Shown here piece by piece: positions 8,817 to 17,679 of a DNA stretch of 64,000 nucleotides. Made by a program: the position numbers and the translations under genes. Positions within the stretch are counted from its first letter, which is position 1. Each line of letters opens with the position of its first letter. The notes beneath the pieces were generated by a model that saw nothing but the letters and a program-made list of their open reading frames with translations, searched no databases and had not been told where the DNA came from. This stretch comes from Clostridium sp. C8-1-8 (GTDB lineage Bacteria > Bacillota > Clostridia > Clostridiales > Clostridiaceae). The stretch spans positions 1-64,000 of the forward strand of contig NZ_JAABNO010000022.1 in NCBI RefSeq assembly GCF_009928445.1. Reading direction: 5' to 3'.

Positions 8817-8845
8817 ATATTATACTACATATTATTTAAAGTCAA
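8817..8845 (-). promoter_or_regulatory. sigma-A-type promoter of glmS
   Basis: Minus-strand TTGACT (8845-8840), a 17-base spacer and TAATAT (8822-8817). An overlapping TATAAT (8824-8819) would give 15 bases. It lies about 80 bases before the ribozyme cleavage site. Confidence 0.7.
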
Positions 8846-8958
8846 TCCAATTGTTACATTTTCAAAAGCACAAAAAAATTATTATAAATTTATTAATTCT
8901 AGCCATCTTTATGCATAAATTTACCTTCTAGCAAGCTAAAAAATTGTCTTATTAATAA

Positions 8959-9034
8959 ACAAAAAATCACTGGTATAGTCAACTATATGCTAATACAACA
9001 CATGCATTTAGACAACAAAAGCAAGTGATTTTAG
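8959..9034 (-). terminator. probable terminator of the mannitol operon
   Basis: On the minus strand AAAATCACTTG pairs with CCAGTGATTTT across a roughly 45-base loop and is followed by a run of T. It is the only T-tailed hairpin between mtlD and glmS. The long loop lowers confidence. Confidence 0.5.
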
Positions 9035-9046
9035 AGTATATAAAGA

Positions 9047-9138
9047 TGTACCACTTCAATCCTAAATCTATTTTCAAAGCTCCTCAGGGGTTCTAAGTGG
9101 AGATCTTTAAAATATAAATTTTAATATGAAGTGGTACA
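9047..9138. repeat. 92-bp hairpin element with TGTACCACTTCA ends (MITE-like)
   Basis: The ends TGTACCACTTCAAT (9047) and TATGAAGTGGTACA (9138) are inverted repeats. Inside, AAATCTATTTTCAAAGCTCC pairs with the opposite strand of GGAGATCTTTAAAATATAAATTT. The whole element can therefore fold into one long imperfect hairpin. A half copy of the right end is at about 40451-40473. No coding sequence is present. Confidence 0.6.
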
Positions 9139-9191
9139 GCTATAACTAAAATTCTATATTATTCTTACCTAACGAATACCTTCATTTGGGT

Positions 9192-10346
9192 TTATCTCAT
9201 AGCTTTTAGTTCATTATATTTACTTACTATCTCTTCAACCAAAACATTATCTTTTGCTAAACCACAAACTTCAGTAATGGCATCTTGTATGGTTTTATTT
9301 TTTATAATTTCTTGAACTTCCTGTGCCTTTGGATCATCCTTATAGTCAAATAAAAGACCTGCTGCAATTCCAGTTACTATATTAGTACTACTTATTCCTA
9401 GTTCCTTGCAAAGTACTAAAGGAGTTATCAATCTGTCATTGGAAGCTAGCTTCCTTACAGGATCTCTGCCCACACGGAATACTTCATCTTGTAGGTATTG
9501 ATTCTCGAATCTTTTAATAAGTTTTTCTGAGTATGCAGTAAGTAACTCTATATCAATGCCATGCTTCTTACTTAGAGCTTCAACAGCTTCCTTATGGAAG
9601 TTGATTACTACGTTTCTTATATACTCATCCTTAATAGCTTCATGAATATAATTGTATCCTTTTATATATCCAAGATATGCAGTTGTAGCATGGGCACCGT
9701 TTAATAAAAACAGCTTTCTTTCTAAGTATGGATCTAACATCTCTACGTATTCAGCTCCAAAGATGTCAGCATTGGCTTTTACTTTATTCTTTTCGATGTC
9801 CCATTCATAAAAATCTTCCACTGCCACATCAATAGGCAATTCCTTTTCTATGTTAACATTTGGAACTATTCTGTCTACAGCACTATTAGGGAAACCTACA
9901 TAGTTGTCCAAATATTCTATAAAAGCTTTGTCCATGTTTTCCACAATAGCAGTCTTTAACATATCTGTTGCCATGATTGCATTTTCACAAGCAATTATAT
10001 CAACTTTCTTTTGGCTTACTTTCATTCTTTTTTCTAGCATATTTTTAAGTAGTGAACCGGTACTTTTTAAATTAGGTGCACCTATGGACATTGTAATAAG
10101 ATCAGCTTCTATTACTGCTTGCTCTAACGCTTCAACATCTTTGATATTTATTGCATCTACACCATGAACCTTTTCCTTGTTTTCAGAAGTACTTAGTGTG
10201 ATAACTGTATACTCTTTATATTTGTTGATAGAATCCACTAGAAAATCAGATATATCAACGAAAGTCAGACTATACTCAGATTTAGAAAGTAAGTATCCTA
10301 TAAAACCTCTTCCAATATTACCTGCTCCAAAATGTACTGCCTTCAT
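9192..10346 (-). CDS. mtlD: mannitol-1-phosphate 5-dehydrogenase
   Basis: MtlD oxidises mannitol-1-phosphate to fructose-6-phosphate with NAD+, feeding imported mannitol into glycolysis. The 384-residue length is typical. The N-terminal MKAVHFGAGNIGRGFIG is the family's Rossmann nucleotide-binding motif, and KLFLLNGAHATTAYLG is a conserved C-domain signature around the catalytic lysine region. The start overlaps the mtlF stop codon (TAATG), showing tight coupling as the last gene of the mtlA-mtlR-mtlF-mtlD operon. Confidence 0.96.
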   Translation of the reverse strand: MKAVHFGAGNIGRGFIGYLLSKSEYSLTFVDISDFLVDSINKYKEYTVITLSTSENKEKVHGVDAINIKDVEALEQAVIEADLITMSIGAPNLKSTGSLLKNMLEKRMKVSQKKVDIIACENAIMATDMLKTAIVENMDKAFIEYLDNYVGFPNSAVDRIVPNVNIEKELPIDVAVEDFYEWDIEKNKVKANADIFGAEYVEMLDPYLERKLFLLNGAHATTAYLGYIKGYNYIHEAIKDEYIRNVVINFHKEAVEALSKKHGIDIELLTAYSEKLIKRFENQYLQDEVFRVGRDPVRKLASNDRLITPLVLCKELGISSTNIVTGIAAGLLFDYKDDPKAQEVQEIIKNKTIQDAITEVCGLAKDNVLVEEIVSKYNELKAMR

Positions 10347-10789
10347 TACATCTCACCTTCTTCTATTATGATTCTAATTATTTCCTCTGGATTTTTAGCT
10401 GCTCTTATTCTGTCAACATTCTCTTCATACTGAATAGTAAGTGCTATTTGAGATAGTATAGCCATATGCTCGTCACCAACTCCTGCTATTCCTATAACAA
10501 GATAAGCTATATTACCCTCTCCAAAATCAACCCCATTATTATATTGGAGAATAACTATACCAGAATTCTTTATCTGCTTTTTATATTCATTCATTCCATG
10601 GGGAATTGCTACACCATTCCCCATGTAGGTAGTTACTTCTTCTTCTCTTTTTTTCATACCTTCTATATAGTTCTCATTTACATATCCGTTAGCAACTAAC
10701 AGTCTTCCTGCTCTCTCTATTGCTGCATCCTTAGATTCTGATGGTAGATTTAAAATAATATTTCTTTCATTTAATACACTTGTATTCAT
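10346..10789 (-). CDS. mtlF: PTS mannitol-specific EIIA component
   Basis: A 147-residue EIIA protein of the fructose-mannitol PTS family. It accepts phosphate from HPr and passes it to the EIIB domain of MtlA. The active-site histidine lies in GNGVAIPHGMNEY, the family signature. The gene overlaps mtlR upstream and mtlD downstream by a few bases, so the three products are probably made in coordinated amounts. It acts in the cytoplasm at the membrane transporter. Confidence 0.95.
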   Translation of the reverse strand: MNTSVLNERNIILNLPSESKDAAIERAGRLLVANGYVNENYIEGMKKREEEVTTYMGNGVAIPHGMNEYKKQIKNSGIVILQYNNGVDFGEGNIAYLVIGIAGVGDEHMAILSQIALTIQYEENVDRIRAAKNPEEIIRIIIEEGEM

Positions 10790-12843
10790 TGCTCTTCTCT
10801 CTCCTTGTTTGCTATATTAACTAAATAATTTCTTAAGTCTGATAGTGTTCCGGTTTCTAGTATTTTTATAAAATCTGTATCTTCGATTAGTGCTATACTT
10901 ATCATGCCTAGGAGCTGCAAAATGTAGTTTCTCTCATTTTTTCTAGCTAAAATAACTATAAAGGTTTTAGTTTCAACTTTTGTGAAGCCTATACTATTCA
11001 TATATAATGGTTCAGTGATTCTATATACTCCTACAAAGGGTTTATCAATCTTTTCGCACCTTGCATGAAGTAAGGCTACGCTGCTTCCTGGCACCACTAT
11101 ATTACCTTTTTCTTCTCTTTTTAGTATTGATAGTTTAATTGCTTCTTTATCCTTTGTTATATTGTTGTTTTTAACATCCTCAGCAATTATGTCTATTAGG
11201 TCTACAAAATTCTTTACACTTGCTTGTGTTATACGTGAGTTCTTAATCAATTCATCTGTTAATTCATAATCGATGCTTAAGGTTTCTCGCATATTGTCAT
11301 AATCATATAGTTTTGTTAAGTTCTCTTTGTTATTTATCTTAAAATCAACAATAAAGTTGTTTATATTTTCCAAATCTGTCTTAGTCATAAATGGAGCTAC
11401 TATGATGATCTTACTTTTAATGTTAGAACTTATCTTCGCAGTTGAAATAATCAGGTCGTAAAGATTGTTTTCTATTTTCTCTTCAATATTGTTTATTGAT
11501 GATATTGAAAGATCAGTTATATCTGGAAACAAAGATTTTACTTTATTTGAAAGTATCCTAGCAGTAGCTATTCCTCCAGGGCAAACTATTAAAGCTTTAA
11601 GGTTTCTTGATTTTCCTTGCTGCCTCTGCAGTGCTACATCTATATGCATTGTTATATAACCAACTTCTTCAGAAGGAATTTTTAAATTATACCTTGAAAA
11701 AATAAGCTTACATTTACTACTTACTACCTTAAATAAATCTTTATAGTGTCCTTTAATTTCATTAATTAAAGGATTTATTACCACAAGTCCTAGGTTAAGC
11801 ATATAAAAGGTCTGCTTAAAATGCTGTGATAAGTCTTTTATAACCTGTTTATCTGAGGTAATATCTATCCCAAGTTTTTTTGATACTTCAGATACTAACT
11901 CTAGGGCAATATCTTCGTAGTTTATATCTAGATGCATTAAGGTGTTATTGTTATTTAAGAAATAGTTATAATCACTTAAATATAAAGTCAAATACGCCAG
12001 TTCTTCATCTGATAAGACTATGTCGTATTTCTTTAAGGTGTCATCTATGCTTGTAATTTTTTCATAAGCCTCAGAAGCTATTATCTCGTCTCTTATCTTT
12101 TCTGGTAACTCAATGGTATCACCAGTTTCTGTTCGCTTAATTGATATTAAGAGCTGAATGAATAAAGTGAAATATTTAACATCATTGGCTCTCATATAGC
12201 TAAACTCAGAATGCTCAAACATTTCTTTTACTAGACCTAAAAGTTTACTTCCAAAAATTATCTCAAAAAAAGCTCTTACAGTTTGATCCACTTCTTCGCC
12301 ATATAATATTGCTAGAAGATCCTCATAAGGTCTTAGTTCAATTAAAAACTCTACCAAAGCAATTCTTTTATTCCATTCGGAGCCTTCTATACTTATCCCT
12401 TGATTTCTTCTTCTAATCAAGCATAGATTTTTGCTTAATAATCTCTTTTCTATATTATCTAAATCAAGGCTTATACTTCCCATTACCACATTAAATTTAT
12501 GGCTGAAATATGTTGCTTTTAAAGGTTCCTTTGACATGATTAACTGACAGGTCATAATAATCTGTCTTTGTTCCTTGCTGAATAGCCATTGCATTGGGAT
12601 CTGTGCTAATGATAATCTTAATTCTTCAATATTATTTTTGTTTCCTGAAATAGATAGCTCCATTTCATCATCTACAAAAATAACGATACTATACTTTTTT
12701 AATTCTTTGTTAATAGCTGTGATTTCTCTTAGAATTGTTCTCGTACCTATGTCTAATTGTTTAAGAAGGCTCTCTTTATTAGAAGAGCCTTCATTTAATA
12801 TCTTGCTTAGTATAAACTTCTGTCTAGGAGTTAAATTATCCAT
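10786..12843 (-). CDS. mtlR: mannitol operon transcriptional activator (PRD regulator)
   Basis: A 685-residue BglG/MtlR-family DNA-binding activator. Domain order from sequence: N-terminal winged HTH pair (residues ~1-110), two PTS regulation domains (~190-400), an EIIB-like domain (ALIVCPGGIATARIL, ~410) and a C-terminal EIIA-like domain (GSSVALLHARCEK, ~575-685). Regulators of this type are switched by phosphorylation from HPr and the PTS, so activity follows mannitol flux and general sugar status. It sits inside the operon between mtlA and mtlF, the arrangement common in clostridia. Confidence 0.93.
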   Translation of the reverse strand: MDNLTPRQKFILSKILNEGSSNKESLLKQLDIGTRTILREITAINKELKKYSIVIFVDDEMELSISGNKNNIEELRLSLAQIPMQWLFSKEQRQIIMTCQLIMSKEPLKATYFSHKFNVVMGSISLDLDNIEKRLLSKNLCLIRRRNQGISIEGSEWNKRIALVEFLIELRPYEDLLAILYGEEVDQTVRAFFEIIFGSKLLGLVKEMFEHSEFSYMRANDVKYFTLFIQLLISIKRTETGDTIELPEKIRDEIIASEAYEKITSIDDTLKKYDIVLSDEELAYLTLYLSDYNYFLNNNNTLMHLDINYEDIALELVSEVSKKLGIDITSDKQVIKDLSQHFKQTFYMLNLGLVVINPLINEIKGHYKDLFKVVSSKCKLIFSRYNLKIPSEEVGYITMHIDVALQRQQGKSRNLKALIVCPGGIATARILSNKVKSLFPDITDLSISSINNIEEKIENNLYDLIISTAKISSNIKSKIIIVAPFMTKTDLENINNFIVDFKINNKENLTKLYDYDNMRETLSIDYELTDELIKNSRITQASVKNFVDLIDIIAEDVKNNNITKDKEAIKLSILKREEKGNIVVPGSSVALLHARCEKIDKPFVGVYRITEPLYMNSIGFTKVETKTFIVILARKNERNYILQLLGMISIALIEDTDFIKILETGTLSDLRNYLVNIANKEREEQ

Positions 12844-12864
12844 TAATCAAAATACCTAGTCAGC

Positions 12865-14262
12865 TTAGTTTTTTAGTTGCTTAATAAATTCTTCATAGGT
12901 TGAACGATCTAAGAAATTTTTCACAGTTAATATTCTATCTGTCTTTGCTGACTTTTGAGCTCTTTCATAAAGATTTTCTTGTGTGAAGACTACATCAGCA
13001 TTTCTTGGTATATCATCTACAGGAGAATGGCTAACGTTTACTCCTGTTATTCCAGCATCTTTTAAAGCTTTTTTAAGTATTGATTCGCCCATTGCTGAAG
13101 ATCCCATCCCAGCATCACAAGCAAATACTATTAACTTAACATCACTAGCAACTGCATTAGCTATTGTTTGACCTTTGCTTTCAGCTTTCATTTCTTTAAC
13201 TTTTTCTTTAGCTTGGTCTATATCTTCTGATTGTGGATCTCTCTTTAGTATTATTGCTGCTACTAAGAATGAAACTACTGTTGCAACCAATACTCCCATT
13301 ATTACTGGTAATTGTCCACCTTTTGGAGACATAGCCATTAAGGAAATTATGCTTCCTGGTGAAGGAGCTGCTACAAGACCAGCCTTTAATAATACGAAAG
13401 TTAAATCTCCAGCGATTCCTCCAGCTATAACAGCTAGTAATAGAAGAGGTTTCATTAATACATATGGGAAGTAAATTTCGTGAATACCACCTAAAAAGTG
13501 AATTATTATTGCACCAGGTGCTGATTGTTTTGCTGTTCCTTTTGCATATAACCAGAATGCAAGTAGTATACCAAGTCCTGGACCTGGGTTTGGCTCTATT
13601 AAGAAGAATATTGACTTACCTGCTGAAGCAGCTTGTTGTATACCTAAAGGTGATAGAACTCCGTGATTGATTGCATTGTTTAAGAATAGTATCTTTGCAG
13701 GTTCTACAACGATTGCAATTAGTGGCAACAATCCTTGGTTAGTTATAGTTTGTGCTATGCTACCAAGACCAGTTGAAATTCCAGAAACTATTGGTTCTAT
13801 GAAACGGAAAGCGATTAATGAAAGTGCTCCACCTAAAATACCTGATGAGAAGTTATTTACTAACATTTCGAATCCTGTTGGAACCTTGCCATCTACAAGT
13901 TTATCAAATTTCTTGATCAACCATCCGCCTAATGGTCCCATTACCATTGCTCCTAAGAACATTGGTATGGATGCTCCAACTACAACACCAGCAGTAGCTA
14001 TGGCACCTACTACTCCACCTCTAGTATCATAGACAAGTTTACCTCCAGTGTAACCTATCAAGATAGGGAGTAGATAAGTTATCATTGGTCCTACTAACTT
14101 AGCAAAGTATGCATTTGGGAACCAACCTGTTGGTATAAACAAGGCTGTTATAAGCCCCCAAGCAATAAATGCTCCGATGTTTGGTAAAACCATTGAACTT
14201 AAGAAATTTCCAAACCTTTGAACTTTAGCTTTAGCCGATGAATTAACTTTATTATGTTCCAT
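12865..14262 (-). CDS. mtlA: PTS mannitol transporter EIICB
   Basis: A 465-residue membrane permease that imports and phosphorylates mannitol. Residues ~20-345 form the multi-spanning EIIC domain, including the conserved [15 protein letters not shown] segment. After a charged linker the EIIB domain starts near 375 with the phosphocysteine motif [16 protein letters not shown]. There is no fused EIIA, which is supplied by mtlF. It is the first gene of the operon, has an AGGAGG ribosome binding site, and a promoter with an embedded cre-like site at 14326-14354. Confidence 0.96.
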   Translation of the reverse strand: MEHNKVNSSAKAKVQRFGNFLSSMVLPNIGAFIAWGLITALFIPTGWFPNAYFAKLVGPMITYLLPILIGYTGGKLVYDTRGGVVGAIATAGVVVGASIPMFLGAMVMGPLGGWLIKKFDKLVDGKVPTGFEMLVNNFSSGILGGALSLIAFRFIEPIVSGISTGLGSIAQTITNQGLLPLIAIVVEPAKILFLNNAINHGVLSPLGIQQAASAGKSIFFLIEPNPGPGLGILLAFWLYAKGTAKQSAPGAIIIHFLGGIHEIYFPYVLMKPLLLLAVIAGGIAGDLTFVLLKAGLVAAPSPGSIISLMAMSPKGGQLPVIMGVLVATVVSFLVAAIILKRDPQSEDIDQAKEKVKEMKAESKGQTIANAVASDVKLIVFACDAGMGSSAMGESILKKALKDAGITGVNVSHSPVDDIPRNADVVFTQENLYERAQKSAKTDRILTVKNFLDRSTYEEFIKQLKN

Positions 14263-14325
14263 ATGATACCTCCTATTAAAATTGTTTTTATAATTTTTTA
14301 TAAATTGTTTAATTGCTATGTCCTT

Positions 14326-14354
14326 ATATTAAAATAAAACGTTTACTCTTTCAA
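14326..14354 (-). promoter_or_regulatory. mtl promoter with cre-like operator in the spacer
   Basis: Minus-strand TTGAAA (14354-14349), a 17-base spacer and TAATAT (14331-14326). The spacer contains AGTAAACGTTTTAT (14347-14334), close to the CcpA cre consensus with a central AAACGTTT palindrome. A repressor bound here would block RNA polymerase, which would fit glucose repression of mannitol use. Assignment to CcpA is inferred from consensus. Confidence 0.65.
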
Positions 14355-14632
14355 TTTAATCAACTTCAATTTTGAGAGGTGTTTTCAATGACAAATTTAA
14401 AGTTAGTCCAAAGCCCTTGTAAATCAAGGGTTCTAGCTGGCAAGCTAAAACTTTTAAATAATCCGATATTAATCCATTTATTATAATTCTCATCTTTAAG
14501 TATTAAAATTCAGCCAAATTTTTCAGTGGATTTTTCTTTTTAGTTTTATCACATGAAACTATTGAGATAGCTTAATTTATTAGTTTTACTAACAAAACAC
14601 TTGTACTTTCATTCAAAATAAAGGCTATGCTT

Positions 14633-14760
14633 AAGAATATTTTTTAAATTAAGTGGTTAAGAAGGAGATGCTATATGAGCGAGCAATTAGAATTAAAGGA
14701 TTTTTTGCGCAAGCTCATCTAAGCATCGGATGACTGACCACTTAATTTAAAAACAGAGCC
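14633..14760. repeat. dispersed inverted-repeat element, copy 1 (fullest copy)
   Basis: A 128-bp element starts GGCTATGCTTAAG and ends AAAAACAGAGCC, with inner arms AAATTAAGTGGT and ACCACTTAATTT. Between them a 15-codon frame (14675-14722, MSEQLELKDFLRKLI) follows GAAGGAG. The block GCAAGCTCATCTAAGCATCGGATGACTGA recurs in part at 37781, 40377 and 40810. The organisation suggests an internally deleted insertion sequence, with the peptide perhaps joining both ends of a lost transposase. Confidence 0.6.
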
Positions 14761-14763
14761 AAA

Positions 14764-14808
14764 ACAAAAAATGCCTTAGAACTTATATTTTATAAGTTCT
14801 AAGGCATT
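14764..14808 (-). terminator. terminator of the TrmB-like regulator gene
   Basis: AATGCCTTAGAACTTAT pairs perfectly with ATAAGTTCTAAGGCATT around a short loop, followed by TTTTTTGTTTT on the minus strand, directly after the regulator stop codon. Confidence 0.85.
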
Positions 14809-14811
14809 ACC

Positions 14812-15591
14812 TTATCTATTTTCTAAAATTGTGTTTAGCTTAATATCCTCATTAATCAAGTTTTTTTCATATTTATTCTTAAGCTTTAAAAGGTATATAT
14901 CATTATGAATATGCTCTGATATTATTGTTGCAAAAAGAGTGTTGTCTGTAAAGGTTCCTAAAAATTCTTCCCTATGGGGGCCTCTGTCAGCTACTAAAGT
15001 CTTCTTACAATCAACAACTAGCATTATTCTAGTTTCCTTGTTCTCACAACCTTCGTCACTGTGAGTATATAGCTCTATAGGCAGATTATCATCTATATTT
15101 TTTGAAAAAGAAAAAACTATCGTCCTTACCTTTTTCTTTTTTAGTTCCTCAAACTCCTCGGAAAACTTTCTAAGGTCAAAATCTGTATTTATATAAACTT
15201 CCTTCTCTGCAGCAAGTAATAGTTCTTTAGTTTTTGACACTATATTTTCATATCCTTCGATATTTAGGTATCTTTCTTCCACTTCTACCTTTTTCAAATT
15301 TCTTAGCTTGTTTTCTAATAAATCTGCGGTGTCAACAAAATCTCTTTTCATCTTTGAAGTTAATGCTGTCGGATCTTCTGCTTTATAAAGCTGAGTATCT
15401 CCAGGCACTAAAAATATTACTCCTCTTTCATAGAGGTTATCTAAGGCAGAATAAACTGAAGATCTTGAAAGCTTAAGATTTTTTGCAATCTGATATCCGT
15501 TTAGGCTAGAATTTTTTATTAGCTCAATATATATAGCAGCTTCATTCTTCGAAAAATTCAACTTTTCAAGTAAACTTAATATTTCATCCAT
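14812..15591 (-). CDS. TrmB-family transcriptional regulator
   Basis: A 259-residue protein with an N-terminal winged helix of the TrmB type: LNFSKNEAAIYIELIKN, then GYQIAKNLKLSRSSVYSALDNLYERGV as the recognition helix region (residues ~10-65). The C-terminal part resembles the phospholipase D-like effector domain of bacterial TrmB proteins (ELLLAAEKEVYINTD onward). TrmB-like regulators sense sugars in archaea; ligand and targets here are unknown. The gene is monocistronic, between its own terminator and an upstream nucleotidyltransferase gene. No strong ribosome binding site precedes the ATG. Confidence 0.8.
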   Translation of the reverse strand: MDEILSLLEKLNFSKNEAAIYIELIKNSSLNGYQIAKNLKLSRSSVYSALDNLYERGVIFLVPGDTQLYKAEDPTALTSKMKRDFVDTADLLENKLRNLKKVEVEERYLNIEGYENIVSKTKELLLAAEKEVYINTDFDLRKFSEEFEELKKKKVRTIVFSFSKNIDDNLPIELYTHSDEGCENKETRIMLVVDCKKTLVADRGPHREEFLGTFTDNTLFATIISEHIHNDIYLLKLKNKYEKNLINEDIKLNTILENR

Positions 15592-15684
15592 TTATAGTTA
15601 TATGATTTCTATCTACAACTTTTAACTATTGAACAGCTAGATTTCAATTTGTTTAGCATCTTAGTAGAAACCACCAATCCTTTC

Positions 15685-16509
15685 TTAAATATTTTTTTCC
15701 CAGAAGTACAAATTTTCTCTCTTTAAAAAATCATCCAAGTTTGAAACCAATAAATCTATAATGTTCAAAAGACCAGTTTTATTTGGAGCTGAGTTCTCTA
15801 ATATACCTAACACATTAGCTTCCATTTCTTTCGGAAGGTTAAAGTTTTTATCTTTTACTATCTTTAATATTTTCTTCTCTCCTGGATGCTGAAACTCATT
15901 TACTGCAAAAATAATATCAAAATAGCTAGCTAAGAAAGCAGCAACTCTATGATTTACACTTACAAAATCATCTCTTTTTAAAGCCTTTTCTATCTGATAG
16001 TAATAAGCTGGCATTTGTAATTTAAGCAACGGGTAATTTTTTTTGATTATATTTTCCTTTAGAGTTTTTGGGTACTGAACATCATATAACTTTTGTAATT
16101 GCTGTAGGTAATTATTTTTATCATATAGTATTATTGAATTAATAAAACTACTCCAGAAACAGGTACTATAGCCTATACTAGCTTCACCATGCTTTACTGT
16201 TCTATCTAAGGAATCCTTAAGCCATTTAATGTCCCTATATATTATTTCAACTGGTATATTAGCTTCTTTTAAGAAGCCATCATCCTCAGCTTCCCAAAAA
16301 GTATTATTTAGTTCAATATAGCTAAAATACTTATCAGTAATCTCTTTTCTTCTATCTATAGATATTTCACTAGTTGAATAAATATAAATATCATAGTCAG
16401 AACCATCATCATAGGTGTTGGTAGCACGAGATCCAGCCAGAAGTATGCCCTCTACCTCATTAATTTTTGTAAATTCCTCAATCATTTCCTTAACAGCATT
16501 ATTAATCAT
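15685..16509 (-). CDS. nucleotidyltransferase-domain protein (DUF4037-like)
   Basis: The motif GILLAGSRATNTYDDGSDYDIYIY is cut here to its key parts: GSRA, then D-G-S-D-Y-D, the metal-binding core of the polymerase-beta nucleotidyltransferase fold. The C-terminal half (from ~110) is a helical domain like that following the core in DUF4037/aminoglycoside-adenylyltransferase-like proteins. The substrate is unknown. The frame is open to 16545, but AAAAGGAG lies just before the ATG at 16509, giving 274 residues. It could modify a small molecule such as an antibiotic, but nothing in the sequence decides this. Confidence 0.75.
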   Translation of the reverse strand: MINNAVKEMIEEFTKINEVEGILLAGSRATNTYDDGSDYDIYIYSTSEISIDRRKEITDKYFSYIELNNTFWEAEDDGFLKEANIPVEIIYRDIKWLKDSLDRTVKHGEASIGYSTCFWSSFINSIILYDKNNYLQQLQKLYDVQYPKTLKENIIKKNYPLLKLQMPAYYYQIEKALKRDDFVSVNHRVAAFLASYFDIIFAVNEFQHPGEKKILKIVKDKNFNLPKEMEANVLGILENSAPNKTGLLNIIDLLVSNLDDFLKRENLYFWEKNI

Positions 16510-16659
16510 AATATTTCTCCTTTTATACCTAAATAATAATTTCATTAGATACCCATCATTAAAAACTTCTGCTTTTCTATAATCTTAGATAATATATAAA
16601 CTGCTGTAATTTGTAGACTTCTAGCATATGCCTACATATAATTTTCTAAAAATCCTTAA

Positions 16660-16700
16660 AAGCAAAATGTAGTAGTACACACTGTACTACTACATTTTAT
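16660..16700. terminator. perfect 16-bp hairpin, probable terminator
   Basis: AAAATGTAGTAGTACA and TGTACTACTACATTTT form a perfect stem with a 3-base loop. Each side is followed by T-rich sequence, with TTTTGCTTTT on the minus strand. It lies downstream of the small membrane protein gene. The rest of 16510-16912 shows nothing recognisable. Confidence 0.6.
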
Positions 16701-16912
16701 TTCATATCATAACTTTTATCAATATTCCATTTTTCTTGTACTATTTATAAAGATAATTACATCACTTTATAACTGTTAGGAAATCGCTATTTGTTTTGCT
16801 TTTCTTACTAATAAAGCCTATTAGCTCTAATAGATAACATTTTTATCTTTTGAACTTCTTAAGTAATTGATTGTTGAAAATTATGGAACATAGCCAAAAA
16901 ATTATTTGCCCT

Positions 16913-17143
16913 TTAATCTTTAGAACCTTTGCCCTTAATCAAGCCTAAAGGAATACAAATCAAAGCAAGAACAAGCGCTAAAGCTATTGCTCCTATAACT
17001 ATAGCTCCTGAAAGCACTATAATCGGAAAAATTATTGCAAATACTAACCCTAGTATAATAAGAACAAGAAATATTGCTAGAAATGCAATTAAGAACTTTA
17101 AAAACTTGTTGTTAACAGGTACCCCATTAAAATTAACATGCAT
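16913..17143 (-). CDS. small two-segment membrane protein
   Basis: A 76-residue protein with two long hydrophobic stretches (about residues 14-36 and 40-68) and a short basic tail. A GGGGGG-type ribosome binding site precedes the ATG. I do not recognise a family. It is a stand-alone gene with a terminator-like hairpin downstream. It could be a structural or stress-related membrane peptide, but no function can be assigned. Confidence 0.65.
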   Translation of the reverse strand: MHVNFNGVPVNNKFLKFLIAFLAIFLVLIILGLVFAIIFPIIVLSGAIVIGAIALALVLALICIPLGLIKGKGSKD

Positions 17144-17679
17144 ATTTAGCCCCCCTTAACTTTAAACTTTATATACATATTACTACCAATTGTATAACTT
17201 TTACAATAAGTTTTTACCATATTAATTCATTTTTAACCTAATCTGTAATAAATTATAAATAACTTCAAGGTTTTAATCACTAACTATAAAAACAACTTTC
17301 AAAAGTCCTATGGCTTTTCAGAAAATCTTGTAAGTCTATAATTTTTTAGCTAGAACATAACTCTATAGCTATAAATCTTTACTCTAAAGGAAAAATTCAG
17401 CCTATCTAACTTAATAAAGAAACTTAATTTCTATTTATATCTAGTATGTATATCAAGCATTGCTAGGCCCAGCTTAAATAACAAGAAACATACCAAATTC
17501 TATACAGGTTCTATATATTGAAAGTTATTTATGTTATAATATTATCTGCTTTTGGGAACTACTTTGTAATTATTTATATATACCCAAAATGCATATAACC
17601 AAGATTTATTAATGATTTAAGCTATGTTTAATTACAATACAACATTTTACATATTAATAATCAAGAAAGTGGTGAGAAA
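17144..17679 (+). other. 536-bp intergenic region with possible helicase promoter
   Basis: No gene is visible. An extended -10 (TGTTATAAT, 17532-17540) lies about 140 bases before the SNF2 helicase gene without a convincing -35. A GTGG/TGAG-rich ribosome binding site precedes that gene's ATG. Confidence 0.35.

Noticed and set aside
13667..14032. 121-codon plus-strand frame opposite mtlA
   Set aside because: Shadow of the mtlA coding strand; mtlA is a clear match over its full length.
14400..14470. Short hairpins (AGCCCTTG/CAAGGGTT and TAGCT/AGCTA) upstream of the mtl promoter
   Set aside because: Short stems in a non-coding stretch with no T-run and no repetition elsewhere; not enough to call a regulatory RNA.
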